34,881 bases of DNA from Candidatus Peregrinibacteria bacterium (GTDB taxonomy: Bacteria > Patescibacteriota > Gracilibacteria > UM-FILTER-43-11). Where the stretch lies: contig JAFGTE010000006.1 of the NCBI GenBank assembly GCA_016934215.1, positions 1-34,881 of the forward strand, in the 5' to 3' direction. Position numbers and translations under genes: made by a program. Within the stretch, counting starts at the first letter, position 1. Each line of letters starts with the position of its first letter. The notes beneath the pieces are model-generated. The model was given only the letters and a program-made list of their open reading frames with translations, was not told the origin of the DNA and searched no databases. Of this stretch, positions 1 through 6,804 are shown in pieces.

Positions 1-131
1 AGGCCGGGCAGAATGAGCAGAAAAAGAAAGAAGGCAATAAGTTCCGGCGGAATCCAGGTAATATTGAACGCGTACAGAAGTACGATAATCAGAATGCCAA
101 CCGTGACGATAAAAATCATTGCCTCAGCCAT
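1..131 (-). CDS. Membrane protein of unknown function, N-terminal part only
   Basis: A reading frame starts with ATG at 131 and runs off the left edge after 43 codons. The visible part is almost entirely hydrophobic: a segment at about residues 5-23 and a second from about 33 on, joined by a short NITWIPPE stretch, so it is very probably an integral membrane protein. It begins 9 bases after the stop of the glycosyltransferase gene upstream, on the same strand, so the two are probably cotranscribed, and a role in glycan or envelope assembly is possible by context only. No clear Shine-Dalgarno sequence precedes it. The family cannot be named from 43 residues. Confidence 0.55.
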   Translation of the reverse strand, partial: MAEAMIFIVTVGILIIVLLYAFNITWIPPELIAFFLFLLILPG

Positions 132-140
132 GCGTTTACG

Positions 141-1223
141 TTACCAGACTTTTTTATAAACCGCTAAAGTGCCCTCAGCCATTTTTTCAGCCGTAAAGTT
201 TTCTTTAACAGAATTCAGGGCCGCTTTTTCAATGTCGTGCCTCTGTTCGGGGTTTTTAAGAATAGTAATCAGTTTTTCTGCCAGCGCTTCGCTACTGGCC
301 GGCGGCACTAAGTAACCGGTCAGACCATTTTTAATGATATCCACCGGGCCACCATTATTAGTAGCCACTGTTACGACATTACTGACCATGGCCTCTAAAA
401 TGACTTGTCCGAAGGCTTCTTTAAGAGATGGCAAAACCAGCACATCAGAGGCCCGGAGGATCTGAGGGATATCGTCACGCCAACCGAGAAAGTGTACATT
501 GGGAATTTGGGAGTACTGATCTTTCAGCTCTGATTCAGCAGGGCCCGTACCAACCAAAATGAGGCTGGTCAGGGGCAAATGCGCCTGAATTTTTCTAAAG
601 GCCTCCAAAAGATAACGATGCCCTTTGCGATGATGAAGTTCGGCGACGCAGGTAATGATCTGAGTGCCTTTTTGGACAGGCAGATCAGCTTGGTCATGAT
701 TGTCCAGGAATTTGTCGATTTCAATGCCGTTGTGCACTAATTCAAGCCTTTCTGCAGGAAATTCATAATACTCGTCAAGCAGTCGAAAATTGTCTGAACT
801 AATGACAATGGTACGCATGGTTTTTTTCAGGCATTTTTTCTTTAAAAACCTCTTCATTCCCCTTAATTCGAAAGGATCATGTTCGGTGGTGACGATGGGC
901 AGACCTTTGGGGGCGGCAAAAAAAGCGTAACGGCAGGCGCCCGGATTCCAGAGATGAAGATGGATCAGATCGAACTTATGTTTGGAGAGGATTTTTTTAA
1001 GCCGGGTGTAATGACGGGGGTCGTGTTTATGAAGTGTGTCGAGCATATAAACTGAACCACCGCATTTGGTGAATTCGTCGTGCAGTTTACGGAGCGTGCT
1101 GTAACGTCCGTACGCCAGAGAAACCCCGACTCCCTTTTGATGCAAATGTTTTGCCAAAAGAAGCATGTGCTTTTCAGCGCCGCCAAGGTTGGGCGTGTCG
1201 GTGTAAAAAAGGACGTGTTTCAT
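141..1223 (-). CDS. Glycosyltransferase, GT4 family (GT-B fold)
   Basis: A 360-residue protein with the usual length and plan of GT4 retaining glycosyltransferases, which move sugar from a nucleotide sugar to a lipid or glycan acceptor at the cytoplasmic face of the membrane. The N-terminal Rossmann half carries the glycine-rich acceptor motif GGAEKH (residues 14-19). The C-terminal half carries VHNGIEIDKF (about 163-172) and the E-x7-E signature, E269 to E277 in EAFGQVILE, which contacts the donor. The donor and acceptor cannot be told. The ATG at 1223 is preceded by a TAGAAT box (1235-1230) with exactly 6 bases between, so the message may be leaderless. It also lies only 18 bases after tRNA-Lys and could be cotranscribed with it. 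Confidence 0.9.
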   Translation of the reverse strand: MKHVLFYTDTPNLGGAEKHMLLLAKHLHQKGVGVSLAYGRYSTLRKLHDEFTKCGGSVYMLDTLHKHDPRHYTRLKKILSKHKFDLIHLHLWNPGACRYAFFAAPKGLPIVTTEHDPFELRGMKRFLKKKCLKKTMRTIVISSDNFRLLDEYYEFPAERLELVHNGIEIDKFLDNHDQADLPVQKGTQIITCVAELHHRKGHRYLLEAFRKIQAHLPLTSLILVGTGPAESELKDQYSQIPNVHFLGWRDDIPQILRASDVLVLPSLKEAFGQVILEAMVSNVVTVATNNGGPVDIIKNGLTGYLVPPASSEALAEKLITILKNPEQRHDIEKAALNSVKENFTAEKMAEGTLAVYKKVW

Positions 1224-1229
1224 GCGTCC

Positions 1230-1235
1230 ATTCTA
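1230..1235 (-). promoter_or_regulatory. Candidate -10 box placing transcription start on the glycosyltransferase ATG
   Basis: TAGAAT, preceded by TGT (extended -10), ends 6 bases before the ATG at 1223, so the expected first transcribed base is the A of the start codon. No good -35 is visible because tRNA-Lys lies just upstream. Confidence 0.4.
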
Positions 1236-1241
1236 ACAGAT

Positions 1242-1317
1242 TGGTGGGTCAGCTGGGACTCGAACCCAGGACCAATAGGTTAAGAGCCTACTGCTCTACC
1301 AACTGAGCTACTGACCC
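1242..1317 (-). tRNA. tRNA-Lys (anticodon CTT)
   Basis: The minus strand folds into a complete cloverleaf. The acceptor stem is GGGTCAG paired with CTGACCC. The D arm is GCTC-AGTTGGTA-GAGC. The anticodon stem is GTAGG/CCTAT (one G-U pair) with loop CTCTTAA, giving anticodon CTT for Lys. There is a five-base variable region, T stem CTGGG/CCCAG and loop TTCGAGT. The discriminator A and the CCA end (1244-1242) are encoded in the DNA. Confidence 0.95.
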
Positions 1318-1338
1318 ACAGATATTGGTGAAATAATG

Positions 1339-1410
1339 ATGTGATCGTGGACTTAAGCCCAGGACCAGTCCGCCCGAGGCGAACTGCTCTACCAACTGAG
1401 CTAAACACTC
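1339..1410 (-). pseudogene. Decayed tRNA-Arg(TCG)-like sequence
   Basis: Just upstream of tRNA-Lys on the same strand there is a perfect D arm (TAGCTCAGTTGGTAGAGC) and an anticodon arm GTTCG/CGGAC with loop CCTCGGG, reading anticodon TCG for Arg. The rest is degenerate. The T arm reads CTGGG-CTTAAGT-CCACG and pairs at only 3 of 5 positions, its loop lacks TTC, and the acceptor halves pair poorly in any register. No CCA follows, although an ATCA sits near where ACCA would be expected. It is most likely a pseudogene. A divergent functional tRNA cannot be fully excluded. Confidence 0.6.
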
Positions 1411-1466
1411 ACGGTCAGTAAAAAAGCTTACCCACCTTAGCACAAGAGCAGGACTGAGTTCAATAT

Positions 1467-1646
1467 TTACTTCTCAGTATCCGTAACGTTCATCACTGTG
1501 CCGACAGCTTTACGGATGTCTGAAAAAATACCTAGTGAATAAGAAAGGTTTTCTCTAAAACCTACGGGATGTCGATGCTGCAAACCGAGATAATCTCGTA
1601 CTCTTTCCCATGGCGGAGGACCATTAAAGATGGGTTTTTCGGGCAT
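1467..1646 (-). CDS. Small protein of unknown function (59 residues)
   Basis: An open frame of 59 codons runs from ATG at 1646 to TAA at 1467. Its start reads MPEKPIFNGPPPWERVRDYL and its end reads MNVTDTEK. Composition is balanced and protein-like, with a proline-rich head (about residues 8-12) and no membrane segment or signal peptide. I recognise no family. Support for it being real comes from a good minus-strand promoter upstream (TTGACA at 1722-1717, 17-base spacer, TAAAAT at 1699-1694), giving a leader of about 40 bases. No clear Shine-Dalgarno sequence is present. It lies upstream of the tRNA pair on the same strand. Confidence 0.5.
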   Translation of the reverse strand: MPEKPIFNGPPPWERVRDYLGLQHRHPVGFRENLSYSLGIFSDIRKAVGTVMNVTDTEK

Positions 1647-1693
1647 GACTTTATTAAGTTAGAGAGCTATTTTTATTTTTTTAAATCGCAAGA

Positions 1694-1722
1694 ATTTTAT
1701 AGACTAAACAATCTGGTGTCAA
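1694..1722 (-). promoter_or_regulatory. Promoter for the 59-residue gene
   Basis: On the minus strand TTGACA (1722-1717), a 17-base spacer and TAAAAT (1699-1694) match the sigma-70 type consensus closely. The expected transcript start is near 1687, about 40 bases before the ATG at 1646. Confidence 0.55.
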
Positions 1723-1746
1723 GGAGCTTAGAGTGGGTAAATTTGA

Positions 1747-1752
1747 TATAAT
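1747..1752 (+). promoter_or_regulatory. -10 box for the arfB-like gene
   Basis: A perfect TATAAT lies 25 bases before the ATG at 1778, giving a leader of about 19 A/T-rich bases without a Shine-Dalgarno sequence. No convincing -35 is seen. The TTGACA nearby (1722-1717) faces the other way. Confidence 0.4.
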
Positions 1753-1777
1753 TATATTATAAATTTTTCAATTTTTT

Positions 1778-2200
1778 ATGGATCAGGAATGGTTTGAGTA
1801 TGATCGGGAAAATCACCGGATTACAGTGAGACAAGGTGAAAAGGGTGAATTTATCATTACTCCTGAGGATGTTTCAGTGTCTTATTTTTCGGGTGGTCCC
1901 GGCGGCCAGAATGTGAATCGAAACATCAATGGCGTTCAGCTGATTTATCGTATTCCGGAAGATCGTATCAATAGCTTTCAAAAGACGCAGCAGCTCGTCA
2001 GCAGGTCAATCAGTCAGCGGAGTAAAGCGCAAAATATGAAACAGGCTTTTGACCAACTGGCAGATAAGGTCAGGCGTTATTTTTATATTCTTCCGGAAAG
2101 AAAAAAGACCAAAGTTCCGAAACGGAGCAAGGAAAAAAGATTGCAAAGCAAAAAGATGCGAGGCAAGCTAAAGCAAGACCGACACAAGGTTGATTTCTAA
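1778..2200 (+). CDS. arfB: GGQ-domain ribosome-rescue peptidyl-tRNA hydrolase (ArfB/YaeJ-like)
   Basis: A 140-residue protein containing the release-factor catalytic loop, SGGPGGQNVNR, with GGQ at residues 42-44, but no codon-recognition domain. Family members bind ribosomes stalled at the 3' end of a message and hydrolyse the peptidyl-tRNA. The length is that of ArfB. The C-terminal third is a strongly basic tail (many Lys/Arg from about residue 105), as in ArfB, where the tail fills the empty mRNA channel. tmRNA, which does the same rescue job by another route, lies 2.2 kb away. A TATAAT lies upstream and no Shine-Dalgarno sequence is visible. The exonuclease gene follows after 23 bases. 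Confidence 0.85.
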   Translation: MDQEWFEYDRENHRITVRQGEKGEFIITPEDVSVSYFSGGPGGQNVNRNINGVQLIYRIPEDRINSFQKTQQLVSRSISQRSKAQNMKQAFDQLADKVRRYFYILPERKKTKVPKRSKEKRLQSKKMRGKLKQDRHKVDF

Positions 2201-2223
2201 TTGTCACATTTTTTCAGCCCTTT

Positions 2224-2808
2224 ATGGAGATTATTCCGTTCCAGGATTTTATCAGGCGTTATCATTCCGGAGAAGATTTTATTGTTTTTGATACAGAAAC
2301 AACCGGTTTAAACACTTTTCATGACGACATCATTGAGGTAGGGGCTCGCCAATGGAACAAGCATGGGCCGGGCACGTCTTTCGAGGAACTTATTTGGGTC
2401 AATCCCAATAAAATAACTCAGGCGGCCTGGGAAATTCATAAAATTCCTATGGAAGAAGTGGAAAAAGCCCGTAAACCAGAAGAAGTGCTGAGTGATTTCA
2501 TCAGGTTTTGCGGCAATAAACCCCTCGTGGCTCATAACATCAAATTTGATTTTCCGATGCTCAATTCTAATTTAGTACGCAGTGGTCTCAAACCTTATCA
2601 GAATGATCAGGTGGTTTGCAGCCTTATTTATGCCAAGGAACAGATGCTGCCAATGAAACTGGAAGAACTGGCTAAGCATTATAAAGTCAAAACAAAACCT
2701 GAAGCTTTGCATCGGGCCATGTACGATGTTGATCTTCTGATTGAAATTTTAAATACGGTGATGAAAGAAAATGAGCCTGAGGAAATGCAGTACTCTCTTG
2801 TTTTGTAG
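2224..2808 (+). CDS. DnaQ-type 3'-5' exonuclease (DEDDh family)
   Basis: A 194-residue single-domain exonuclease. All catalytic residues of the DEDDh family can be placed: D23 and E25 in VFDTETTGL, D109 in AHNIKFDF, H163 and D168 in HRAMYDVD. Such proteins remove 3' nucleotides, either as the proofreading epsilon subunit of DNA polymerase III or in repair or RNA trimming. Without the C-terminal polymerase-binding peptide being recognisable, the proofreading role is not proven, and the DnaE in this window keeps its own PHP site. The gene follows arfB by 23 bases and probably shares its transcript. No Shine-Dalgarno sequence is seen at the ATG. Confidence 0.85.
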   Translation: MEIIPFQDFIRRYHSGEDFIVFDTETTGLNTFHDDIIEVGARQWNKHGPGTSFEELIWVNPNKITQAAWEIHKIPMEEVEKARKPEEVLSDFIRFCGNKPLVAHNIKFDFPMLNSNLVRSGLKPYQNDQVVCSLIYAKEQMLPMKLEELAKHYKVKTKPEALHRAMYDVDLLIEILNTVMKENEPEEMQYSLVL

Positions 2809-2831
2809 GTAATAGAACGAAAAAAATCCTC

Positions 2832-2859
2832 TTGCATAATTTTATTTCATGTGTAATAA
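2832..2859 (+). promoter_or_regulatory. Candidate promoter for the histidine kinase
   Basis: TTGCAT (2832-2837), a 16-base spacer and TAATAA (2854-2859). It would give a leader of roughly 108 bases that includes the direct repeats at 2905-2941. Confidence 0.35.
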
Positions 2860-2904
2860 TATTTTCTAAATTTTCTTTTTTATACCTATTTTAGTCACGG
2901 CAGT

Positions 2905-2941
2905 AAGGATTTCCTGAGGTAGGATTTAAGGATTTGCTGAG
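2905..2941 (+). repeat. Two 14-base direct repeats before the kinase gene
   Basis: AAGGATTTCCTGAG (2905-2918) and AAGGATTTGCTGAG (2928-2941) match at 13 of 14 positions and start 23 bases apart. A further AGGATTT lies between them (2921-2927). A spacing near two helical turns suggests a protein-binding site on one DNA face, but the site also lies in the transcript leader. Confidence 0.5.
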
Positions 2942-2974
2942 AAATTCTGGAGGTGTTAATCAAACACTAGAACT

Positions 2975-3937
2975 ATGAAAAGCAAAGTCCTCCTTACGTC
3001 TGAATTTCCTCAGTCTGAGTCTCCTGTTTTGGCAACTATTTTACATGATGCCAACAATATTCTTATTCCTATAATGCTGGGCATTACAGAGCGAAAAGAA
3101 AATTTGGATGAAGCTGATTACGCGGCCAGGATGCAGGTGGCTGAAGACATCAGGAAAAGGGCTTTTGAATTATGTTGCGGAGCTAAAAATGGAAAAATTG
3201 ATCCCGATCAGTTTTCTCAGTTTTTTCAGGAAACCCATACGAAACTTAAACAGTTCTTACACAGTTTTCCACCTAACGGAACACACGAATATCATATTGA
3301 ATATGCGGAGATGAAGCGGCAACTGGAAGAATTTTGCTGTCTTATGGAACAAGGAGAGCAATATCTGAATACCCATTCAATTGAGGAAAATTCTGAACTG
3401 GGAGATTTTTCCGCCCTGGTGGAAGAAATTGTGACTTCTTACGAACGCCGCTATCCTCATGTTCGTTTTGAATCACATATTGATTGTGATGACTGCATTG
3501 CCAATTTCCGTCCCACCTGCATACGAAGGGCTCTTGAAAATCTTATGACCAATGCTGTTCAGGCACTCCCAGAAACAGGGGGTGCCGTTACAGTCAGTCT
3601 TCACTTGACTGCTTACGGTCCTGATGACCGGCCTTTTGTTGAGATTGAAGAAGGAACCTATATCAGCCTGGAAATCGAGGATAATGGAAGCGGTATTCCT
3701 GAACATATTATGGGCTCCCTTCCAAAACGCATGTTTTCCACAAAAAAGGGAGGGCAGGGGCTGGGCTTGGCCAGCGCGAGAGACAGTCTTTTAAGTCACA
3801 AGGGCCACCTGCTGGTTGAAAGTGAATTCGGAAAAGGCACCCGAATCACAGCGCTCTTTCCCAGCAGTTTTCCGCCACCTCCGCCCGAATCTGATCCCGG
3901 TTTGTCTGTAGGCGGAGATCGTCCGAGTGCTTATTAG
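2975..3937 (+). CDS. Orphan cytoplasmic histidine kinase
   Basis: A 320-residue sensor kinase without transmembrane segment, signal peptide or receiver domain. The phosphoacceptor is probably H24 in ILHDANNIL, which resembles the H-D-x-N-N H-box of HDFNNLL-type kinases. The ATPase domain shows the N box (NLMTNAVQAL, N193), the G1 box (EDNGSGIP, about 235-242) and the G2 box (GGQGLGLA, about 259-266). Between H-box and ATPase domain is a helical region (about 40-140). The tail is proline-rich (FPPPPPESDPG). No response regulator lies next to it, so its partner is unknown. A GGAGGTG lies 21 bases before the ATG, too far for a normal ribosome site. Confidence 0.85.
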   Translation: MKSKVLLTSEFPQSESPVLATILHDANNILIPIMLGITERKENLDEADYAARMQVAEDIRKRAFELCCGAKNGKIDPDQFSQFFQETHTKLKQFLHSFPPNGTHEYHIEYAEMKRQLEEFCCLMEQGEQYLNTHSIEENSELGDFSALVEEIVTSYERRYPHVRFESHIDCDDCIANFRPTCIRRALENLMTNAVQALPETGGAVTVSLHLTAYGPDDRPFVEIEEGTYISLEIEDNGSGIPEHIMGSLPKRMFSTKKGGQGLGLASARDSLLSHKGHLLVESEFGKGTRITALFPSSFPPPPPESDPGLSVGGDRPSAY

Positions 3938-3942
3938 TAAAC

Positions 3943-4422
3943 TCACTTTTCCCCAGTCTTTTTACGTTTCAGTCGTGCCAGAATGGCACGATATTTTTCG
4001 ACTTCCTTCCTTCTTTGAACGGCTTCCGGACTATTATATTCCCGTTCTCTTCTTTCCCATTCTGCTCTTTGTCTTTTTGCAAAAGCTTGACTGTATGCTT
4101 CCATATCCTCCGGATCACCGCGACGCCAGCGATCGGGGTGCATGCGAGGCTGAAGCGGGGGGATAGATCGTTCTCCGCCCACCGTGATGCCTCTTTCATG
4201 GTCTATTTCAGCCATGTGATTTCTTACCCTTGTCAGCGCTTCGTCCACCGTGGACGGCCTGTATTTCTTCAATATTTCTTCTTCTTCAAGTTCTTCGGGT
4301 ATTGCCAGCCTGCCTTCAATTTTTCGCCTTGTCTTACGAGCTTTTAACTCGCGATCAACCAGCTCTCTTTCTTCCGTCGCCTCCTGCTGAATACGTGCGT
4401 GCATTGAAAATATGCCTCCCAT
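3943..4422 (-). CDS. Highly charged protein of unknown function
   Basis: A 159-residue protein made mostly of Arg, Lys and Glu, for example ERRERE and LKRKKTGEK near the end and LEEEE near residue 47. It has no membrane segment or signal peptide and is probably largely helical or coiled coil. A His/Asp/Arg/Trp patch (MHPDRWRRGDPEDMEAY, about 93-109) is the most distinctive part. I recognise no family. Its ATG lies 24 bases after the 3' end of tmRNA on the same strand, so read-through from ssrA may express it. Its stop faces that of the histidine kinase with 5 bases between. Another in-frame ATG at residue 7 is possible. Confidence 0.65.
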   Translation of the reverse strand: MGGIFSMHARIQQEATEERELVDRELKARKTRRKIEGRLAIPEELEEEEILKKYRPSTVDEALTRVRNHMAEIDHERGITVGGERSIPPLQPRMHPDRWRRGDPEDMEAYSQAFAKRQRAEWERREREYNSPEAVQRRKEVEKYRAILARLKRKKTGEK

Positions 4423-4446
4423 GTTTTACAGTTAGAAAAAATAAAT

Positions 4447-4873
4447 TGGTGGAGATGCCCGGAGTCGAACCGGGGTCCGAAAATGAAGTCATAAAACTTC
4501 TACAATCTTAGTTTGTTTGAAATTTTCGTCTAGGTCATTAAAACAAACAAAAGCAACCATAGCTTATCCGGGTTGATTTTTCGTCGTGTCATCCTACGGA
4601 GGCGTATGACACGCTTATCCTGCTAAATAACGCCTCACCAGCTCAGCAGGTGTCGGCAGGTGAGACGAGGTCACGAATTGGTGACCGTATTAGATGCTTA
4701 AGCGTAAGCAAATGCTGGGACCGGAGTCTTAGCAAGACGCTTAGCTGAAGCAGCTAAAGATCTATAAGTATTAGCACTTATAATGCGCTGGACGAGTTAG
4801 CAGGCAGACAGCGCGATGCCTGGATTGCGATTTAATGGCTTGAACCATTTTCGTCAAAACCAAATACATCCCC
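4447..4873 (-). ncRNA. ssrA: tmRNA (transfer-messenger RNA)
   Basis: The minus strand begins GGGGATGTATTTGGTTTTGA and ends with a tRNA-like half: T stem CCCCGG/CCGGGC region with loop TTCGACT, acceptor ATCTCC, then ACCA. The ends GGGGAT and ATCTCC pair (one G-U), forming the alanine-tRNA-like domain. In between lie the tag reading frame (4775-4698) and pseudoknot-like stems such as GTGTCATACG...GTAGGATGACAC. The molecule loads stalled ribosomes, adds a degradation tag and frees them. CCA is encoded. A T-rich stretch follows the CCA end, so the T arm plus T run may end transcription. Confidence 0.95.
4698..4775 (-). other. tmRNA tag-peptide reading frame (25 codons)
   Basis: Reading from a likely resume codon GCT at 4775 gives Ala-Asn-Thr-Tyr-Arg-Ser-Leu-Ala-Ala-Ser and, after further basic residues, ends PVPAFAYA followed by TAA at 4700-4698. 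The 25-residue length is at the long end for tags and the composition is basic rather than acidic. The resume position is inferred from the Ala-Asn start and the stop; it is not proven. Confidence 0.6.
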
Positions 4874-4893
4874 ACTTGTCAAAGAGCGTGATT

Positions 4894-4923
4894 ATTATAC
4901 TCCTCTATAGTCGTCTGCTTCAA
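4894..4923 (-). promoter_or_regulatory. Promoter for tmRNA
   Basis: On the minus strand TTGAAG (4923-4918), an 18-base spacer and a perfect TATAAT (4899-4894). The expected start near 4887 gives a 14-base 5' leader for RNase P to remove. The -10 box overlaps the stop codon of the holin-like gene. Confidence 0.55.
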
Positions 4924-5179
4924 GATTGGAATAATCAGTCTTTTTACTAAAAGGTGAAAGCATGCCGCGGCCAACGCGTTTGGTCACGGCGTAGCCTCCT
5001 GTTACCGTAGCACCAAGGATGACCCCTTCGATGATTCCCTGAGCATCGGGCTTTTCCGAATATCCCAGAAGGGCGCCGATGATAATAGCCAGTGTGGGAC
5101 AGAAAACGGAAGGCAGGCCGTACTGTTTAACGGCTTCAGTGATACCCACGATGGCAATTATTTTTTCATTGGTTTCCAT
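4895..5179 (-). CDS. Small two-span membrane protein, holin-like
   Basis: A 94-residue protein with two hydrophobic segments (about residues 22-42 and 50-68) separated by a short polar turn (SEKPDAQG) and a charged C-terminal tail (KKTDYSNLEADDYRGV). The start ATG at 5179 lies inside the end of the amidase gene (14-base overlap), so the two are translationally coupled. A small membrane protein paired with a peptidoglycan amidase is the classic lysis arrangement of phages, where the holin lets the enzyme reach the wall. Sequence alone does not prove holin function; the call rests on size, topology and context. Confidence 0.6.
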   Translation of the reverse strand: METNEKIIAIVGITEAVKQYGLPSVFCPTLAIIIGALLGYSEKPDAQGIIEGVILGATVTGGYAVTKRVGRGMLSPFSKKTDYSNLEADDYRGV

Positions 5180-5897
5180 TGGCCTTGATTAATTTATAAA
5201 AGCGATAAAATTTTACCGCATCACGGACATCTTCTTCGTTATGAATTTCAAATAACTGGTGCCGATGGACCCAGGCCACCGCTTCAGCCGCCCAAACCGG
5301 AATCATAAATTCATCATCAAGAGAGGTGAGGCCGGGGATATATGCTGAGACACTGGCCACTCCTTCTATGGCTTTAGTTTTACCCGGTAAACGGGGGAGA
5401 ATCCGGAAATCATCCAACTCGCTAAAAAGCCAGTCTTTTGTGATAGCAGTTCCGGGACAGGTTTTCGAAGATACTTCACGATGGAAAAAAACATTTTGCC
5501 GGTCGATCTTTAGCTGAAGCATCAATAATTTTATGACACCAAGTGCATGATATTTGGTTTGTCCGGCCCATTTTTCATTGTCATAATCCCCCACGACTTC
5601 GATGCCGATAGAGCGATGATTGAGTTTGCTGGTGTGAATTCCGTCTTTGTTCATGGGTGAAAAGAGCCAGATGCCGTCATCCGCCACAAAAAGATGCGGA
5701 CCTGCCGGCCAACCTTTGCCATCGTAATATCTTTTAAGTCCTTCGATGGAGCGAGCACCCGCCCATTTGTCCTTAACGGGCCTCCAGGTATGATGGATAA
5801 CCAATTTATCGGGAGGCTGCACGCCAAAATCATAAGAGGCGATGTAGTCTCTGAATTCGTGTAAATCCAGCCGGCGATTGATGATTTGAATCGGCAT
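5166..5897 (-). CDS. N-acetylmuramoyl-L-alanine amidase (Amidase_2/PGRP type)
   Basis: A 243-residue protein that should cut the amide bond between muramic acid and the stem peptide of peptidoglycan. Expected zinc-site elements are visible: the first His in VIHHTW, the His of HREVSSKTCPGT and the Cys in the same segment. GIEVVGDYDNEKW and HLFVADDGIW are typical of the fold. The frame extends to a GTG at 5906, but the ATG at 5897 is preferred because AAGGTGG sits just before it. No signal peptide is seen, consistent with an endolysin exported through its holin-like partner. About 80 residues follow the amidase domain and may bind the wall. It could be phage-derived or a domesticated lysis cassette. 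Confidence 0.85.
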   Translation of the reverse strand: MPIQIINRRLDLHEFRDYIASYDFGVQPPDKLVIHHTWRPVKDKWAGARSIEGLKRYYDGKGWPAGPHLFVADDGIWLFSPMNKDGIHTSKLNHRSIGIEVVGDYDNEKWAGQTKYHALGVIKLLMLQLKIDRQNVFFHREVSSKTCPGTAITKDWLFSELDDFRILPRLPGKTKAIEGVASVSAYIPGLTSLDDEFMIPVWAAEAVAWVHRHQLFEIHNEEDVRDAVKFYRFYKLIKANGNQ

Positions 5898-5925
5898 TAA
5901 TTCCACCTTAAAAAGGGATTTATAG

Positions 5926-5932
5926 TATTATA
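5926..5932. promoter_or_regulatory. Overlapping divergent -10 boxes
   Basis: The same seven bases read TATTAT on the plus strand (5926-5931) and TATAAT on the minus strand (5932-5927). The minus box serves the amidase (start 5897, leader about 23 bases with a Shine-Dalgarno sequence). The plus box serves the methyltransferase (ATG 5945, 13 bases away, leader about 6 bases). No clear -35 elements are visible, so simultaneous use is unlikely. Confidence 0.45.
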
Positions 5933-5944
5933 TTTTGTGTAATT

Positions 5945-6628
5945 ATGCAAAAAAAAGTCAAAATCTTCGGCAAGTCTTTAATTCTCAATATGCGCAATGA
6001 CGGGGATTATGCGATTGCCCATGAGCTTTTTCTGGATCACCAGTATAAATACTGTGATGAGGTGATTCGGAAGGCAGAAGAGGCAGTGATTGATATCGGA
6101 GGACATCTGGGATTTTTTTCTTTGTACGCGAACTTGCTGAATCCCGGAGTACCGATTTACAGCTTTGAGCCCCACAACGGGAATTTTGAGCTTCTGAAAA
6201 AGAACCTGAAAGACAATCGGGTAAAGAATGTAGTTCCCAGGAATTTAGCAGTAAGCAATAAGGAAGGTTCCATCAGCTTGCTACTAAGTAAGGAGGACCT
6301 TAATCACTCGACTGTGAAGGCCATTGAGCCGACTGGAGAGGTGCAGAAGGTGCAGGCGACCACGCTGGAGAAGATCTTTGACCGACATCAAATTGGACAC
6401 TGTGACTTACTGAAGATCGATTGTGAGGGAGCCGAATTCGCGATTTTGGAAGACATGCCGAAATCTGTCTATGATCGGGTGTCGAATATCTTTCTGGAGT
6501 ATCATGACTGGGTACCTGGCAAGAATCACCGGGGACTAAAAACCCTTCTGGAATCGAAGGGCTTTAAGGTTGAGGATTATCCGAATTCGAGGATGCAGGA
6601 GTTAGGGTTTTTGATTTGTAAAAAATAA
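5945..6628 (+). CDS. FkbM-family SAM-dependent methyltransferase
   Basis: A 227-residue protein of the FkbM family, whose members methylate hydroxyl groups on sugars or secondary metabolites. The SAM-binding glycine loop is VIDIGGHLGFFS (about residues 48-59), followed by the acidic end of strand 2 in SFEPHNGNF (E75). The family hallmark KIDCEGAEF lies near residues 157-165. The length is typical. The target is unknown; a cell-surface glycan is a reasonable guess. Only a very short leader separates it from its -10 box and there is no Shine-Dalgarno sequence. It is divergent from the amidase gene. Confidence 0.85.
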   Translation: MQKKVKIFGKSLILNMRNDGDYAIAHELFLDHQYKYCDEVIRKAEEAVIDIGGHLGFFSLYANLLNPGVPIYSFEPHNGNFELLKKNLKDNRVKNVVPRNLAVSNKEGSISLLLSKEDLNHSTVKAIEPTGEVQKVQATTLEKIFDRHQIGHCDLLKIDCEGAEFAILEDMPKSVYDRVSNIFLEYHDWVPGKNHRGLKTLLESKGFKVEDYPNSRMQELGFLICKK

Positions 6629-6804
6629 AGAGTGCTTCTTTTTTGCTTCTGGGCATATATCAGATTTGCTATTGTAAAGTGATTTACATCTCCGGTTAAT
6701 GGGCGGTGTCAAAATGGTATAAAGTAAGCACATCAAAATTTCACTCCTATAAGAGGATACCCGGAGGTCTATCAGAAAATAGTGTATCACCTTACTTTTT
6801 CACT

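Noticed and set aside
1546-1563. Hairpin AGGTTTT-CTCT-AAAACCT as a terminator
   Set aside because: It is inside the 59-residue gene and has no T run on either side.
1569-1751. 60-codon plus-strand frame before arfB
   Set aside because: It has a Phe/Tyr-rich, A/T-driven composition and runs opposite to the better supported 59-residue frame and its promoter.
4230-4511. Plus-strand frame entering the tmRNA gene
   Set aside because: It overlaps the tmRNA 3' end and the charged-protein gene in antisense; its sequence reads as a translation of the tRNA-like domain.
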